From: Chitinophagaceae bacterium
GTDB taxonomy: Bacteria > Bacteroidota > Bacteroidia > Chitinophagales > Chitinophagaceae
Direction of reading: 5' to 3'
Length of the DNA: 64,000 nt
Assembly (NCBI GenBank): GCA_004173235.1
Contig: SEAC01000015.1
Location: 372,001 to 436,000, forward strand
A program made the position numbers and the translations under genes. How positions within the stretch are numbered: position 1 is the first letter of the stretch; each line of letters opens with the position of its first letter. Shown piece after piece: positions 33,346-41,644 of the stretch. The notes under the pieces are model-generated. The model had not been told where the DNA came from. It made no database searches and saw nothing but the letters and a program-made list of their open reading frames with translations.

Positions 33346-34506
33346 ATGAACCCGACGAGAAGGATCTTTCGATTGCTGTTTGCGATGTGTTGCCTGCTTT
33401 CCACCGGTGTCGTTGCGGCCCAGGGAACTTCGGCCACTGCGCCGCAAACGCCCGTCCGCAAAGGAGTTACGGGTATCTGGCGTGGCTATTTTATCACCGA
33501 AGGCGGTGAGCAATACAAGCTCGAATTTCAGATCGACCAGCCAACAGGCGCCGTTCGCGGCATTTCTTATTCGTACCTCGACCAGCGTTTCTATGGCAAG
33601 TCTACGATGAAAGGTGTTTTCAATGCGGCCACCAGCCGTTTCACCATCGAGGAAGTGCGCACCGTAGAAGTACGGAACACCGGCGGCGGCGGCACCTGCC
33701 TCATGAATTACAAACTTGCATTCACGCGCTCGGGGAAGGAACTTTTTCTCGAAGGAACGTACCTCGGCAAGCGCGAGGACCGCGCCAACCCGAAGAACAA
33801 CGGCACCTGGGGTGATTGCGGTGGCGGACGCGTTTACCTGCGCCGCGTTGAGACTTCCGATTTCTACGAAGAGCCATTCCTCAGGCGCCGTGACAGCATA
33901 TCCCGCGCAATTACTCCTGCTCCAAAAACGCCACCTGTTGCGCGTCGCACAACGCCCGCGCAGGCTGCGCCGAAGCCTCCGGTGAAGCGCCCGGCCAGCA
34001 ACCCGGTAACGCGCACCACGCCTCCGAAGCCGAAAACAGAGCAGCCGCCGGTCACGAAGGTGCCTACCCGCGTGGAGCCTGCGCAAGCCGAAGCAACACC
34101 CGTTCCCAAGCGCGCCGAGCCCATCCCCGTGCCGGTGCAAACGCGCAACCGCGAGAACGCTACGGCCAAGGTGCTCGATGTATACCATTCCGAAATATTG
34201 GTGAAGCTGTACGACAACGGTGAGATCGACGGCGATACCATTTCGGTGTATCTCGATAATAAGCTGGTGCTTGCGCACAAAGGCCTCAGCGCGTCGCCGC
34301 TCGAGCTGCGTGTGAAGCTCGATCCGGGTTCGCCCGAGCACACGCTCATCATGGTGGCTGAAAACATGGGACGCATTCCGCCCAATACATCGCTCATGAT
34401 CGTGTGGGATGGCGACAAGCGCTACGAAGTACAGATCACGTCTACCGAGCAGAAGAACGCGATGGTGCGTTTCCGTTATGCGGGCCCGGCTGCCGGAACG
34501 CCCTGA
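33346..34506 (+). CDS. secreted two-domain protein of unknown function (paralog A)
   Basis: 386 residues from the ATG at 33346, with a signal peptide to about residue 25. The N-terminal domain (GVTGIWRGYFITEGGEQYKLEFQ ... FTRSGKELFLEGTYLG) looks like a beta-rich, lipocalin-type fold. A proline-rich linker (PKTPPVARRTTPAQAAPKPPVK and similar) follows, then a C-terminal domain of about 95 residues: LYDNGEIDGDTISVYLDNK, ENMGRIPPNTSLMIV, ITSTEQKNAMVRF. The neighbouring gene at 34560 encodes both domains without the linker, so the pair arose by duplication. The DNGEIDGD stretch could bind a metal such as calcium (inference). Confidence 0.72.
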   Translation: MNPTRRIFRLLFAMCCLLSTGVVAAQGTSATAPQTPVRKGVTGIWRGYFITEGGEQYKLEFQIDQPTGAVRGISYSYLDQRFYGKSTMKGVFNAATSRFTIEEVRTVEVRNTGGGGTCLMNYKLAFTRSGKELFLEGTYLGKREDRANPKNNGTWGDCGGGRVYLRRVETSDFYEEPFLRRRDSISRAITPAPKTPPVARRTTPAQAAPKPPVKRPASNPVTRTTPPKPKTEQPPVTKVPTRVEPAQAEATPVPKRAEPIPVPVQTRNRENATAKVLDVYHSEILVKLYDNGEIDGDTISVYLDNKLVLAHKGLSASPLELRVKLDPGSPEHTLIMVAENMGRIPPNTSLMIVWDGDKRYEVQITSTEQKNAMVRFRYAGPAAGTP

Positions 34507-34559
34507 CCGCTCATAGAAAAAAGGCGCTGCCGCCGCGCAGTCGCTGCTAAATTGCCCTG

Positions 34560-35348
34560 GTGAAATATTTGTTCCTGCCCTTTTTGTTGCTGTTTTGTTT
34601 GTGTGCGGGTGCGCAGGAGCCTAACCTCAGTGGCATCTGGAAAGGAACGCTCACGCAAAGCGCCGGTGGCTGTTTTCCCAAATACTATATCGAGCTGCAG
34701 ATCGACCTCGTAGGCGACACTGCTATCGGCGCATCCTATCATTATTCCGACATCACCAATTACGTTAAGAAGAAATTTCGCGGCAGCTACTACCCCAACG
34801 TACGAAAACTTTATATCAGCGAGGGGGCGGTGCAAACCTTTAAGATCCCGGCCGACTGCATTCCCTGCATCAAGAACTACGAGCTGTGGTATTCGCGCAG
34901 CGGCAACGCGGAAATGCTACGCGGCGAATGGAGCGGTAAGGTGATGAACACCGACGCTTCCTGCCAGCCCGGCCAGCTCACGCTTACACGGGTGAAGGAG
35001 TCGGCATTTAAAGATATTCCCGAGCTGGAAGTGGATACCGGCACCATCCGCCTCGACTTCTACGACAACGCCGAGATCGACGGCGACTCCATCAGCGTGC
35101 GCGTTAATGGCACCACGATCCTCACCAACAAAAAGCTCGACATCATTCCGGTTACGACCTTTGTCCACATCGACCTGGAGCATACCTTCCAGGAAGTGGA
35201 GATGGTCGCCGTGAACCTCGGTCGCATCCCGCCCAACACCGCACTGCTGATTGTTACCGCGGGCACGAAGCGTTACAAGCTTTACCTGACTTCTACCGAA
35301 AGCAAGAGCGCGAAGGTGCGGTTTGTGTACGATCCCCCGAGACAGTAA
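34560..35348 (+). CDS. secreted two-domain protein of unknown function (paralog B)
   Basis: 262 residues from a GTG at 34560, with a signal peptide (KYLFLPFLLLFCLCAGA). The N-terminal domain (LSGIWKGTLTQSAGG) and C-terminal domain (FYDNAEIDGDSISVRVNG, VNLGRIPPNTALLIV, LTSTESKSAKVRFVYD) match paralog A in order, but the proline-rich linker is missing. The N-domain has a cysteine pair in IPADCIPCIKNYE not seen in A. A CGTGAGC heptamer array begins at its TAA stop. No function known. Confidence 0.72.
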   Translation: MKYLFLPFLLLFCLCAGAQEPNLSGIWKGTLTQSAGGCFPKYYIELQIDLVGDTAIGASYHYSDITNYVKKKFRGSYYPNVRKLYISEGAVQTFKIPADCIPCIKNYELWYSRSGNAEMLRGEWSGKVMNTDASCQPGQLTLTRVKESAFKDIPELEVDTGTIRLDFYDNAEIDGDSISVRVNGTTILTNKKLDIIPVTTFVHIDLEHTFQEVEMVAVNLGRIPPNTALLIVTAGTKRYKLYLTSTESKSAKVRFVYDPPRQ

Positions 35349-35457
35349 CGTGAGCCGTCAGCCGTGAACGCAATGCCGTGCAACAGTCAAAGAACATCGT
35401 TGTATCGGCTCATTCGTAGGGACGCGAGAGCTCACGGCTCACGGCTGACGGCTCACG
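35349..35457. repeat. heptamer inverted repeat, CGTGAGC / GCTCACG
   Basis: Left arm (35349-35369): CGTGAGC, CGTCAGC, CGTGAAC. Right arm (35430-35457): GCTCACG, GCTCACG, GCTGACG, GCTCACG. The 60-nt loop begins GCAATGCCGTGCAACAG. The element fills the whole gap between a plus-strand stop and the minus-strand TonB receptor stop. Confidence 0.9.
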
Positions 35458-35458
35458 A

Positions 35459-37810
35459 TTAAAACTTGAAGTTCCACGTCACCGCCGGTATGATCGGGAA
35501 CAGCGACACCTGCTTCGCCTGCACCTGCAGCGTGCCATTGCGCGGGTCGCCGGTCTGGTCGAAATAAACGAAGTAAGGATTGAGCCGGCTGTAGACATTG
35601 TAGATGCTGAACACCCAGCTGCTGGTGAAGCGGCGCACCTTCTTCGGCTGCGGCGTGTAGGTGGCTGACAGATCCATCCGGTGATAGGGCTTCAGGCGAT
35701 ATTGATTGACCTTGCTATATTCCTGTGTCAGCACGCCATCCACGATGTAAAAGCGCTCGGGCAGCGTGGTGGCATTGCCGGTTCCATACACGAACACACC
35801 TCCTACTTTCCAGCGCGGGTTCAGCTCCCAGGTAGCCACAACCGAAAGATCGTGCCTGCGATCATACTTTGCAGGATAGCGTTCGCCGCCGTTGATGTCG
35901 GGGAACTGCCGCCAGGTCCACGACAGAGTGTAGCCCACCCAGCCGGTAAGCCTCCCGCGCACTTTGTTGACGAGAAACTCCGCGCCATAGCTCCAGCCTT
36001 TTCCAAAAACAAAGTGCTCTTCCGGATCGCCTACGTTCGGCTGGTAGCCTTCTTCAAACTCGATCTGGTTCTTCATGTCCTTGTAATACACTTCCACCGA
36101 CGTCTCATACTGGTTGTCGCTGAAGTTGCGGAAATAGCCGGCGGCATATTGCCAGCTCACCTGCGGCTCCACGCGGTAGGTGCTCGGCACCCACAGGTCT
36201 GTGGGCAGCGTGGTGCCTGCATTGCTCACCAAGTGGATATATTGCAGGTTGCGCGACACGGATGCTTTGACGGACGACACCGAATCGAGCTGGTAGCGCG
36301 CCGTTACGCGGGGCTCGAAGCCGAAGTAAGATTGCACCGGTTCGAAACGGCCGTAGCTAGTGCTATCGAGCTTGTTCTGGTCGGCATCGCGGAGAAATTT
36401 TTTATAGGGTCCTAACTGCGTAAACTGGCTCCACCGCAGTCCGTAATTTATTTTGAAGCGGCTGTTCACGTCCCAGTCATCCTGGAAATAGAGCGCATTT
36501 TCCAGCGCATATTTAAGCTCCGCGTTGGAAGGTGAGAATACCGTTGAATCCTGGCGGCCCGACACCTGGTTGGGCACGAACTTGTGGTAGGTGCTTTGCC
36601 CCCCAAACTTGAAGCGGTGCGTGCCTGAAGGATACCAGTCGAAATCCACTTTTAAATTGCCATCGCGGATGCCCGACGAAAGACCCACTTCAAAGTTGTT
36701 CTGATTGGCGCCGAAGCGGAAATGGTAATCGTTATAAACGAGCGTGGCGTTGGAAAAAAGACGCGGTCCGAAAACGTGATTCCAGCGCAGCGTTGCCGTT
36801 GCATTACCCCACGGAATGTCGGCTTCGAACGAACGCTTCTTGCTCACGAACCTGAACACATCGCGTCCGAAATAGCCACTGAGATAGAGGCGGTCTTTTT
36901 GCGAAAAGCGGTAGTTGACCTTGGCGTTGATGTCGTAAAAATAGTAGCCCGAACCCGCGCCGTTGGCGTCTTTCGCCACCAGCGGCTTTGTGAGCACATC
37001 GATGTAGGTGCGGCGCGCCGAGATCATGAAGGATGACTTGTTCTTCACCAGCGGACCCTGCAGCGATAGCCGCGAAGCGATGAGGCCAATGCCTCCTTCC
37101 CCCGTGAACTTCTGGTTGTTGCCGTCCTTCATCGCCACGTCGAGCACCGACGAAAGCCGGCCGCCATACTGCGCCGGCATTCCACCTTTGATCAGGGAAG
37201 TGTTCTTGATGGCGTCGGAGTTGAAGATGGAGAAGAAGCCGAACAGGTGGCCGGTGTTGTATACCACGGCGTCATCGAGCAGGATCAGGTTTTGGTCGGG
37301 GCCTCCGCCACGCACATAAAATCCCGCATTCCCCTCCCCTGCATTGCGCACGCCGGGCAGCAGCTGGATCGTTTTCAGGATGTCCACCTCACCGAGAAAG
37401 GCCGGGATGTTCCTGATCTGCGCCATCGAGAGGTTGATCTGACCCATCTGCGCATTCTTCACGTTGGCATCGCGGCGCCGGCTATACACGACCACTTCGC
37501 TCATCGCCGCCGACTTGGATTGCAGCAGCAGGTTCAACTGAAGGTTGCCTGCCACCGAAATGGGCTGCAGCAGCGAAAAGTAGGACACGTGCGATGCTGC
37601 GAGCACATGAGCGCCCGAATCGGTGGTTAGGGAATAGTAGCCATATTGATTGGAGGTAACACTGCGGCCGCTGCCTGCGAGCGTTACGGTGGCGCCGATG
37701 ATGGACTCACCCGATGCGCTGTCGCGCACGAACCCGCTGATGGTGTATTTCTGTTGGGCAGTTGCCGCAACCGTAAGGAGTGCGAGCAAAAGCGTCGCTG
37801 AAAAGCGCAT
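35459..37810 (-). CDS. TonB-dependent outer-membrane receptor
   Basis: 783 residues. Signal peptide (about 1-18), a carboxypeptidase-regulatory-like domain (YTISGFVRDSASGESIIGATVTL, about 22-105), a plug domain (PAFLGEVDILKTIQLLPGVRNAGEGNAGFYVRGGGPDQNLILLDDAVVY, about 125-225) and a 22-strand barrel ending in the aromatic NFKF. It imports a ligand using TonB energy. The gene starts 3 bp after the DUF3347 stop, so ligand choice may relate to that metal-binding-type protein (inference). No SusD partner is present. Confidence 0.93.
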   Translation of the reverse strand: MRFSATLLLALLTVAATAQQKYTISGFVRDSASGESIIGATVTLAGSGRSVTSNQYGYYSLTTDSGAHVLAASHVSYFSLLQPISVAGNLQLNLLLQSKSAAMSEVVVYSRRRDANVKNAQMGQINLSMAQIRNIPAFLGEVDILKTIQLLPGVRNAGEGNAGFYVRGGGPDQNLILLDDAVVYNTGHLFGFFSIFNSDAIKNTSLIKGGMPAQYGGRLSSVLDVAMKDGNNQKFTGEGGIGLIASRLSLQGPLVKNKSSFMISARRTYIDVLTKPLVAKDANGAGSGYYFYDINAKVNYRFSQKDRLYLSGYFGRDVFRFVSKKRSFEADIPWGNATATLRWNHVFGPRLFSNATLVYNDYHFRFGANQNNFEVGLSSGIRDGNLKVDFDWYPSGTHRFKFGGQSTYHKFVPNQVSGRQDSTVFSPSNAELKYALENALYFQDDWDVNSRFKINYGLRWSQFTQLGPYKKFLRDADQNKLDSTSYGRFEPVQSYFGFEPRVTARYQLDSVSSVKASVSRNLQYIHLVSNAGTTLPTDLWVPSTYRVEPQVSWQYAAGYFRNFSDNQYETSVEVYYKDMKNQIEFEEGYQPNVGDPEEHFVFGKGWSYGAEFLVNKVRGRLTGWVGYTLSWTWRQFPDINGGERYPAKYDRRHDLSVVATWELNPRWKVGGVFVYGTGNATTLPERFYIVDGVLTQEYSKVNQYRLKPYHRMDLSATYTPQPKKVRRFTSSWVFSIYNVYSRLNPYFVYFDQTGDPRNGTLQVQAKQVSLFPIIPAVTWNFKF

Positions 37811-37813
37811 AGA

Positions 37814-38446
37814 TTATTTGTTGGGAGCGAACTGGAGGCTGTCTTTGGGCCCGCCGCACTCGAGCATGGTTTTGCCATAGCGTGGGTGGCGAAGCCCCAT
37901 GTAGGGGTTGCGCACGGCCGAAGTGTTGCTCAGCCAAACGCCCGGTTCGTCCTCGTCTTTTCCGAAAGCCATCGGGCATTCCTGCAGGTAAATGGCGGAT
38001 GCATCGTAGCGGATAACGCGCAGCAGGTCGTAAAGGTTTTGAGAGAGCGAATGGAAGCTCCGGCGCGCTTCGGTGAGGTTGGGTGCTGCCTGCATCGCGG
38101 TAAGATCGCCGTCGAACATCTCGCCATAGCTCGCTGCGGTCTGGTAGATGGCCGTGTCTTTCTGGAGCTCGCTGAAGGCGATGCCTTTGAGCGAAGCCTG
38201 CAGCTGGGCCGCCGACGCTTTCACCGAGGCGCTGTCCCAGTTGACCAGCGTTTCCTGGAGCTGCGCGTAATCGGCCATTGCCTTGCTCACCGATTCGTTG
38301 AATGCAGCGCTGTGTTTGCTCTGCGCAACCGGTTGCTGCTTCGGCGGTTCGGGCGTTGCCGGCTGGTCGCTGCCGCCATTGCAAGAAATGAGATACGTGC
38401 CCAGTCCTGCCGCCACCAGGGCGATGATCCAGATGAATTTCCGCAT
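37814..38446 (-). CDS. DUF3347-type periplasmic protein
   Basis: 210 residues with an N-terminal membrane/lipoprotein-like segment (IWIIALVAAGLGTYLISCNGG). The body matches DUF3347, a domain found with CusB/CzcB-type metal efflux systems. The C-terminal signature is ECPMAFGKDEDEPGVWLSNTSAVRNPYMG followed by KTMLECGG, with two conserved cysteines and a methionine suited to copper binding (inference). It is co-transcribed with the TonB receptor downstream (3 bp gap). An exact TAnnTTTG box ends 4 nt before the ATG. Confidence 0.8.
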   Translation of the reverse strand: MRKFIWIIALVAAGLGTYLISCNGGSDQPATPEPPKQQPVAQSKHSAAFNESVSKAMADYAQLQETLVNWDSASVKASAAQLQASLKGIAFSELQKDTAIYQTAASYGEMFDGDLTAMQAAPNLTEARRSFHSLSQNLYDLLRVIRYDASAIYLQECPMAFGKDEDEPGVWLSNTSAVRNPYMGLRHPRYGKTMLECGGPKDSLQFAPNK

Positions 38447-38450
38447 GGGG

Positions 38451-38458
38451 CAAAATTA
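38451..38458 (-). promoter_or_regulatory. -7 box 4 nt from the DUF3347 start codon
   Basis: TAATTTTG matches TAnnTTTG exactly. If used, the DUF3347-TonB mRNA is leaderless. Confidence 0.5.
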
Positions 38459-38470
38459 CGCGAAGAAACC

Positions 38471-38585
38471 GTTCGTGGTTTGTGGTTTGTCGTTTGTGGT
38501 TGGCTTACGCCAGCAAAAATCGCTTTGTGGGAGGCCTCCGCCGCGCCTCGCGGAACTACAAACCACAAACTACGCACGACAAACT
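38471..38585. repeat. heptamer inverted repeat, GTTTGTG / ACAAACC
   Basis: Left arm (38471-38505): GTTCGTG, GTTTGTG, GTTTGTC, GTTTGTG, GTTGGCT. Right arm (38558-38585): ACAAACC, ACAAACT, ACGCACG, ACAAACT. The loop has ACGCCAGC and TCGCGGAACTAC; the latter is the reverse complement of a word in the element at 52389. It lies between divergent promoters. Confidence 0.92.
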
Positions 38586-38592
38586 ATCTTTG
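38585..38592 (+). promoter_or_regulatory. -7 box for the ABC-F gene
   Basis: TATCTTTG matches TAnnTTTG exactly, 27 nt before the ATG at 38619. Its first base is the last base of the heptamer repeat. Confidence 0.5.
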
Positions 38593-38618
38593 CGCTCTCA
38601 AAAAACTACGCTACTCCT

Positions 38619-40610
38619 ATGCTGGCAGGCTTTCAGAACGTGACATTTGAATTCGGGGCGCGAACGATCGTGAAAGACGCGACCTGGCATATACACCCGC
38701 TGGAGCGCATCGGCCTCGTGGGCTACAACGGCACCGGCAAGTCGACGCTCCTCAAGGTGCTGGTGGGCGAATACCTACCTTCTAATGGGGTGGTGGAGCG
38801 GGGCCGCAACACCACTATCGGCTACCTCCACCAGGACCTCCTCTCCTTTGAAACCACCGAATCCATCCTCCAGGTGGCGCAGCATGCGTTCGACAAGGCC
38901 GTGGCCATCGGCAAGGAACTCGACGCGCTGACGAAGAAGCTGGAGACGGAGCAGACCGACGAGCTGCTGCACTTGTATAGCGACAAGCTCCATGAGTTTG
39001 AAGAAGCCGGGGGCTACGAAATGGAATACAAGACCGGCGAGGTGCTCCAGGGGCTTGGCTTCTCCAATGCCGACCTGCAGCGTCCCTACCAGGAATTTTC
39101 GGGTGGCTGGCGGATGCGCGTGCTGCTTGCCCGGATGATCCTCCAGCAGCCCGACCTGCTGCTGCTCGACGAACCTACCAACCACCTTGACCTACCTTCG
39201 ATCGAATGGCTGGAGAAATACCTGTTGCACTACAAGGGTGCCGTTGTGATGGTGAGCCACGACCGCTTCTTCCTGAACCGCATGGTGAAGAAGATCGTGG
39301 AATTATACCAGCGTGAACTGCACTTCTACACCGGCAACTACGAATATTTCGAACAAGAGAAAGAGCTGCGCATCGAACAGCAGCAGCGCGCCTACGAAAA
39401 CCAGCAGGATTACATCCGCCAGAACGAGCGACTCGTTGAACGGTTCCGCGCCAAAGCATCGAAGGCTGCGATGGCACAAAGCATCATGAAGAAGCTCGAC
39501 AAGCTCGATCGCATTGAGGATGCCGCGCTGGAGCGCCCCGACCTCCGCATCAACTTTGCCATCGAAAAGACGCCCGGCAAAGTGCTGGTGGAACTCAAAG
39601 GAGTCACCAAGCGCTTCCCCAAGCTGACCATCGTGGAGAATGCTTCGGCCGAGATCGAGCGCGGCGACAAGATCGCCCTGGTAGGCGCCAACGGCAAGGG
39701 TAAATCGACCCTGCTCCGCATCATTGCCGGCACCGAACCCGTGGAAGGCGAACGCAAGTGGGGCCACAACGTAGACGAAGCATTTTACGCGCAGCACCAG
39801 ATGGAAGCGCTCACCGGCAGCAATACGCTCATCGACGAGCTAAAGGATGCCGGATCGCAGAAGACGGAGCAGGAACTCCGCACACTGCTCGGCTGCTTTC
39901 TTTTCAGCGGCGACGATGCCGACAAGAAGATCAAAGTGCTGAGTGGTGGTGAGAAGGCACGCGTGGCGCTGGCCAAGACCATCATCTCCAAAGCCAACTT
40001 CCTGCTGCTCGACGAACCGACCAACCACCTCGACATCCACAGCACCGAGCTGCTCGTGGAAGCCCTGACACGTTACGAAGGCACTTATGTGCTTGTGAGC
40101 CACGACCGCTACTTTATCTCGAAGACGGCCAATAAGATTTGGGAGATCGTTGACCACGAGATCAAGGAGTTCAAAGGGACTTACGATGAGTGGGTGGAAT
40201 GGAAGGCGCGCAAGGAGCAACAGAGCAAAGAGGCGGCATCTATCAAAGGCACACCGGACGGTGGCCGAAACGAAGAGCGCAGCCGGGAAAAGAAAGAATC
40301 GAAAAAACCGGAGCCGAAGAAGGAAGAGCCGGTGCCGACTGTTGCCAAAAAGGCCATCAACAAGGAGCTGCAAAAGGAATTACAGAAATTCCAGCGCCAG
40401 TTTGGCCAGGTAGAGCACGACCTCGCGCGGCAAAACGAGCAGAAGGCTATGCTCGAAGCAGCGCTGGCAGCCCCGGAAACGTATTCCAACCCGGACCTTT
40501 TCAAGAAGACCGAATCCGACTATGCAGCCGTTCAAAAGAAGATCGCCGAGCTAAATAAGCAATACGAACAGCTGTTTGAGAAGATCATCGAGCTGGAAGC
40601 GGAGCTTTGA
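38619..40610 (+). CDS. ABC-F family ATPase
   Basis: 663 residues from the ATG at 38619; a longer frame to 38283 crosses the repeat and divergent gene and is rejected. Two ABC cassettes without membrane helices: Walker A GYNGTGKST (35-43) and GANGKGKST, signatures SGGWRMRVLLARM and LSGGEKARVALAK, Walker B LLLLDEPTNHLD twice. The linker between cassettes is charged and helical, and a C-terminal coiled coil (about 560-663) follows, as in Uup/YheS-like ABC-F proteins. They act on ribosomes in translation rescue or antibiotic protection. No drug class can be assigned. Confidence 0.94.
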   Translation: MLAGFQNVTFEFGARTIVKDATWHIHPLERIGLVGYNGTGKSTLLKVLVGEYLPSNGVVERGRNTTIGYLHQDLLSFETTESILQVAQHAFDKAVAIGKELDALTKKLETEQTDELLHLYSDKLHEFEEAGGYEMEYKTGEVLQGLGFSNADLQRPYQEFSGGWRMRVLLARMILQQPDLLLLDEPTNHLDLPSIEWLEKYLLHYKGAVVMVSHDRFFLNRMVKKIVELYQRELHFYTGNYEYFEQEKELRIEQQQRAYENQQDYIRQNERLVERFRAKASKAAMAQSIMKKLDKLDRIEDAALERPDLRINFAIEKTPGKVLVELKGVTKRFPKLTIVENASAEIERGDKIALVGANGKGKSTLLRIIAGTEPVEGERKWGHNVDEAFYAQHQMEALTGSNTLIDELKDAGSQKTEQELRTLLGCFLFSGDDADKKIKVLSGGEKARVALAKTIISKANFLLLDEPTNHLDIHSTELLVEALTRYEGTYVLVSHDRYFISKTANKIWEIVDHEIKEFKGTYDEWVEWKARKEQQSKEAASIKGTPDGGRNEERSREKKESKKPEPKKEEPVPTVAKKAINKELQKELQKFQRQFGQVEHDLARQNEQKAMLEAALAAPETYSNPDLFKKTESDYAAVQKKIAELNKQYEQLFEKIIELEAEL

Positions 40611-40612
40611 CA

Positions 40613-40718
40613 GTTTTCAGTTTCAGGTTTATAGTTTAAAGTTGAGTCCGCGCCGGCAGAACCTGAAGTAGGTCTCAAACGGACGTGAGCAACTAAAAAC
40701 TGAAAACCGTGAACTTCA
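40613..40718. repeat. heptamer inverted repeat, GTTTCAG / AACTGAA
   Basis: Left arm (40613-40640): GTTTTCA, GTTTCAG, GTTTATA, GTTTAAA, then GTTGAGT. Right arm (40691-40718): AACTAAA, AACTGAA, AACCGTG, AACTTCA. It starts 2 bp past the ABC-F stop. The word differs from the GTTTGTG family but period and layout are the same. Confidence 0.85.
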
Positions 40719-40773
40719 AGCTTTCCTGCCCGGTATAATCTTTGCATCGATCTGCTTCATCAAACACATGTTT

Positions 40774-41103
40774 ATGAAGCAATTTATCATGTCCCTGGCG
40801 CTGGCGAGCGCCATGCTCGGCGGGCTTGCGTCGTGCAAAGACAAGAAAGCAAAGACCGAAACGGAGACAACTTATCCGGCGCCGGGAACTACAACCAATG
40901 CCCCGGTTGTGATCTCCGCCGACGACTCGTTGCGGCAAAAGCTACCTGAGATCACGAAAGATTTTCCCGGAGTAACCACCACGGTGAACGACGGCGAGGT
41001 AACCCTAACGGGTACGCTTGAGCGCGATCGCCTTCCGATGCTGATGCAGTCAGTGCATGCACTGAACCCGCGCAAGGTCAACAACCAATTAACCCTTAAA
41101 TAA
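40774..41103 (+). CDS. BON-domain lipoprotein
   Basis: 109 residues from the ATG at 40774 (an ATG at 40768 would add two). Lipobox GGLASC gives a lipid cysteine near residue 21. After a Thr/Pro-rich spacer, a BON-like domain (DDSLRQKLPEITKDFPGVTTTVNDGEVTLTGTLERDRLPMLMQSVHALNPRKVNNQL) spans about 50-109. BON domains bind membranes and help outer-membrane integrity under stress. It is 6 bp from the next BON-type gene and forms an operon with it. Confidence 0.82.
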   Translation: MKQFIMSLALASAMLGGLASCKDKKAKTETETTYPAPGTTTNAPVVISADDSLRQKLPEITKDFPGVTTTVNDGEVTLTGTLERDRLPMLMQSVHALNPRKVNNQLTLK

Positions 41104-41109
41104 GCAACC

Positions 41110-41529
41110 ATGGCAGTACAGGATAAATACGGTCGCCTCGTGCAGGCGGCCCAGCAGGCCGGTGTGCGCAACCTCCAGGTGCGCGAGCAAAACAATGTGC
41201 TTTACGTCAACGGCGAAGCACCGAGCGGACAGGTAAAAGACCAGTTATGGCAGATCTATAATGAGATCGACCCCGACTTCCGCGCAGGCGACCTCGTGCT
41301 GGATGTGAACGTGGGCGCCGACGCCGCCGGCCAGCGCGCCAAGGTGGTAACGGAAGAATCCAACCTCAATATCCGCAAGGGTCCGGGCACCGACCAGGAA
41401 GTGGTGGCTAAAGCGGCACACCACGACTACGTAACGCTCATCTCGAAGGCCAGCGACCAGTGGTGGCTCGTGCGCACCAGCAGCGGTGCCGAGGGGTATG
41501 CGTATGCGCAGTATCTGTCGCCGGAATAG
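41110..41529 (+). CDS. BON-like and bacterial SH3-domain protein
   Basis: 139 residues without a signal peptide. The N-terminal half (YGRLVQAAQQAGVRNLQVREQNNVLYVNGEAPSGQVKDQLWQIYNEIDP) resembles the BON-type domain of LysM/BON proteins. The C-terminal half is an SH3b domain (SNLNIRKGPGTDQEVVAKAAHHDYVTLISKASDQWWLVRTSSGAEGYAYAQYLSPE). SH3b domains bind peptidoglycan or proteins. It is coupled to the BON lipoprotein upstream; lack of a signal peptide suggests a cytoplasmic role or an unusual export route. Confidence 0.82.
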   Translation: MAVQDKYGRLVQAAQQAGVRNLQVREQNNVLYVNGEAPSGQVKDQLWQIYNEIDPDFRAGDLVLDVNVGADAAGQRAKVVTEESNLNIRKGPGTDQEVVAKAAHHDYVTLISKASDQWWLVRTSSGAEGYAYAQYLSPE

Positions 41530-41541
41530 ACTGGTAGAGCG

Positions 41542-41641
41542 GTTTGTCGTTTGTTGTTTGTTGTTTGTCGTTGCGCAATGCGCGGTAATGCCATAGCGTT
41601 GGCGCCAGCCACCAACAAACGGCCAACAACAAACGACAAAC
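41542..41641. repeat. heptamer inverted repeat, GTTTGTT / AACAAAC
   Basis: Left arm (41542-41569): GTTTGTC, GTTTGTT, GTTTGTT, GTTTGTC. Right arm (41611-41641) is built of CAACAAAC and GACAAAC words. The loop contains GCGCAATGC, GCCATAGCG and TTGGCGCCAGCC, related to the loop at 52417-52452. It fills the gap between convergent genes. Confidence 0.9.
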
Positions 41642-41644
41642 TTC

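Noticed and set aside
38283-38618. N-terminal extension of the ABC-F gene
   Set aside because: It would run through the divergent DUF3347 gene and the heptamer repeat; the -7 box at 38585 and homology start at 38619.
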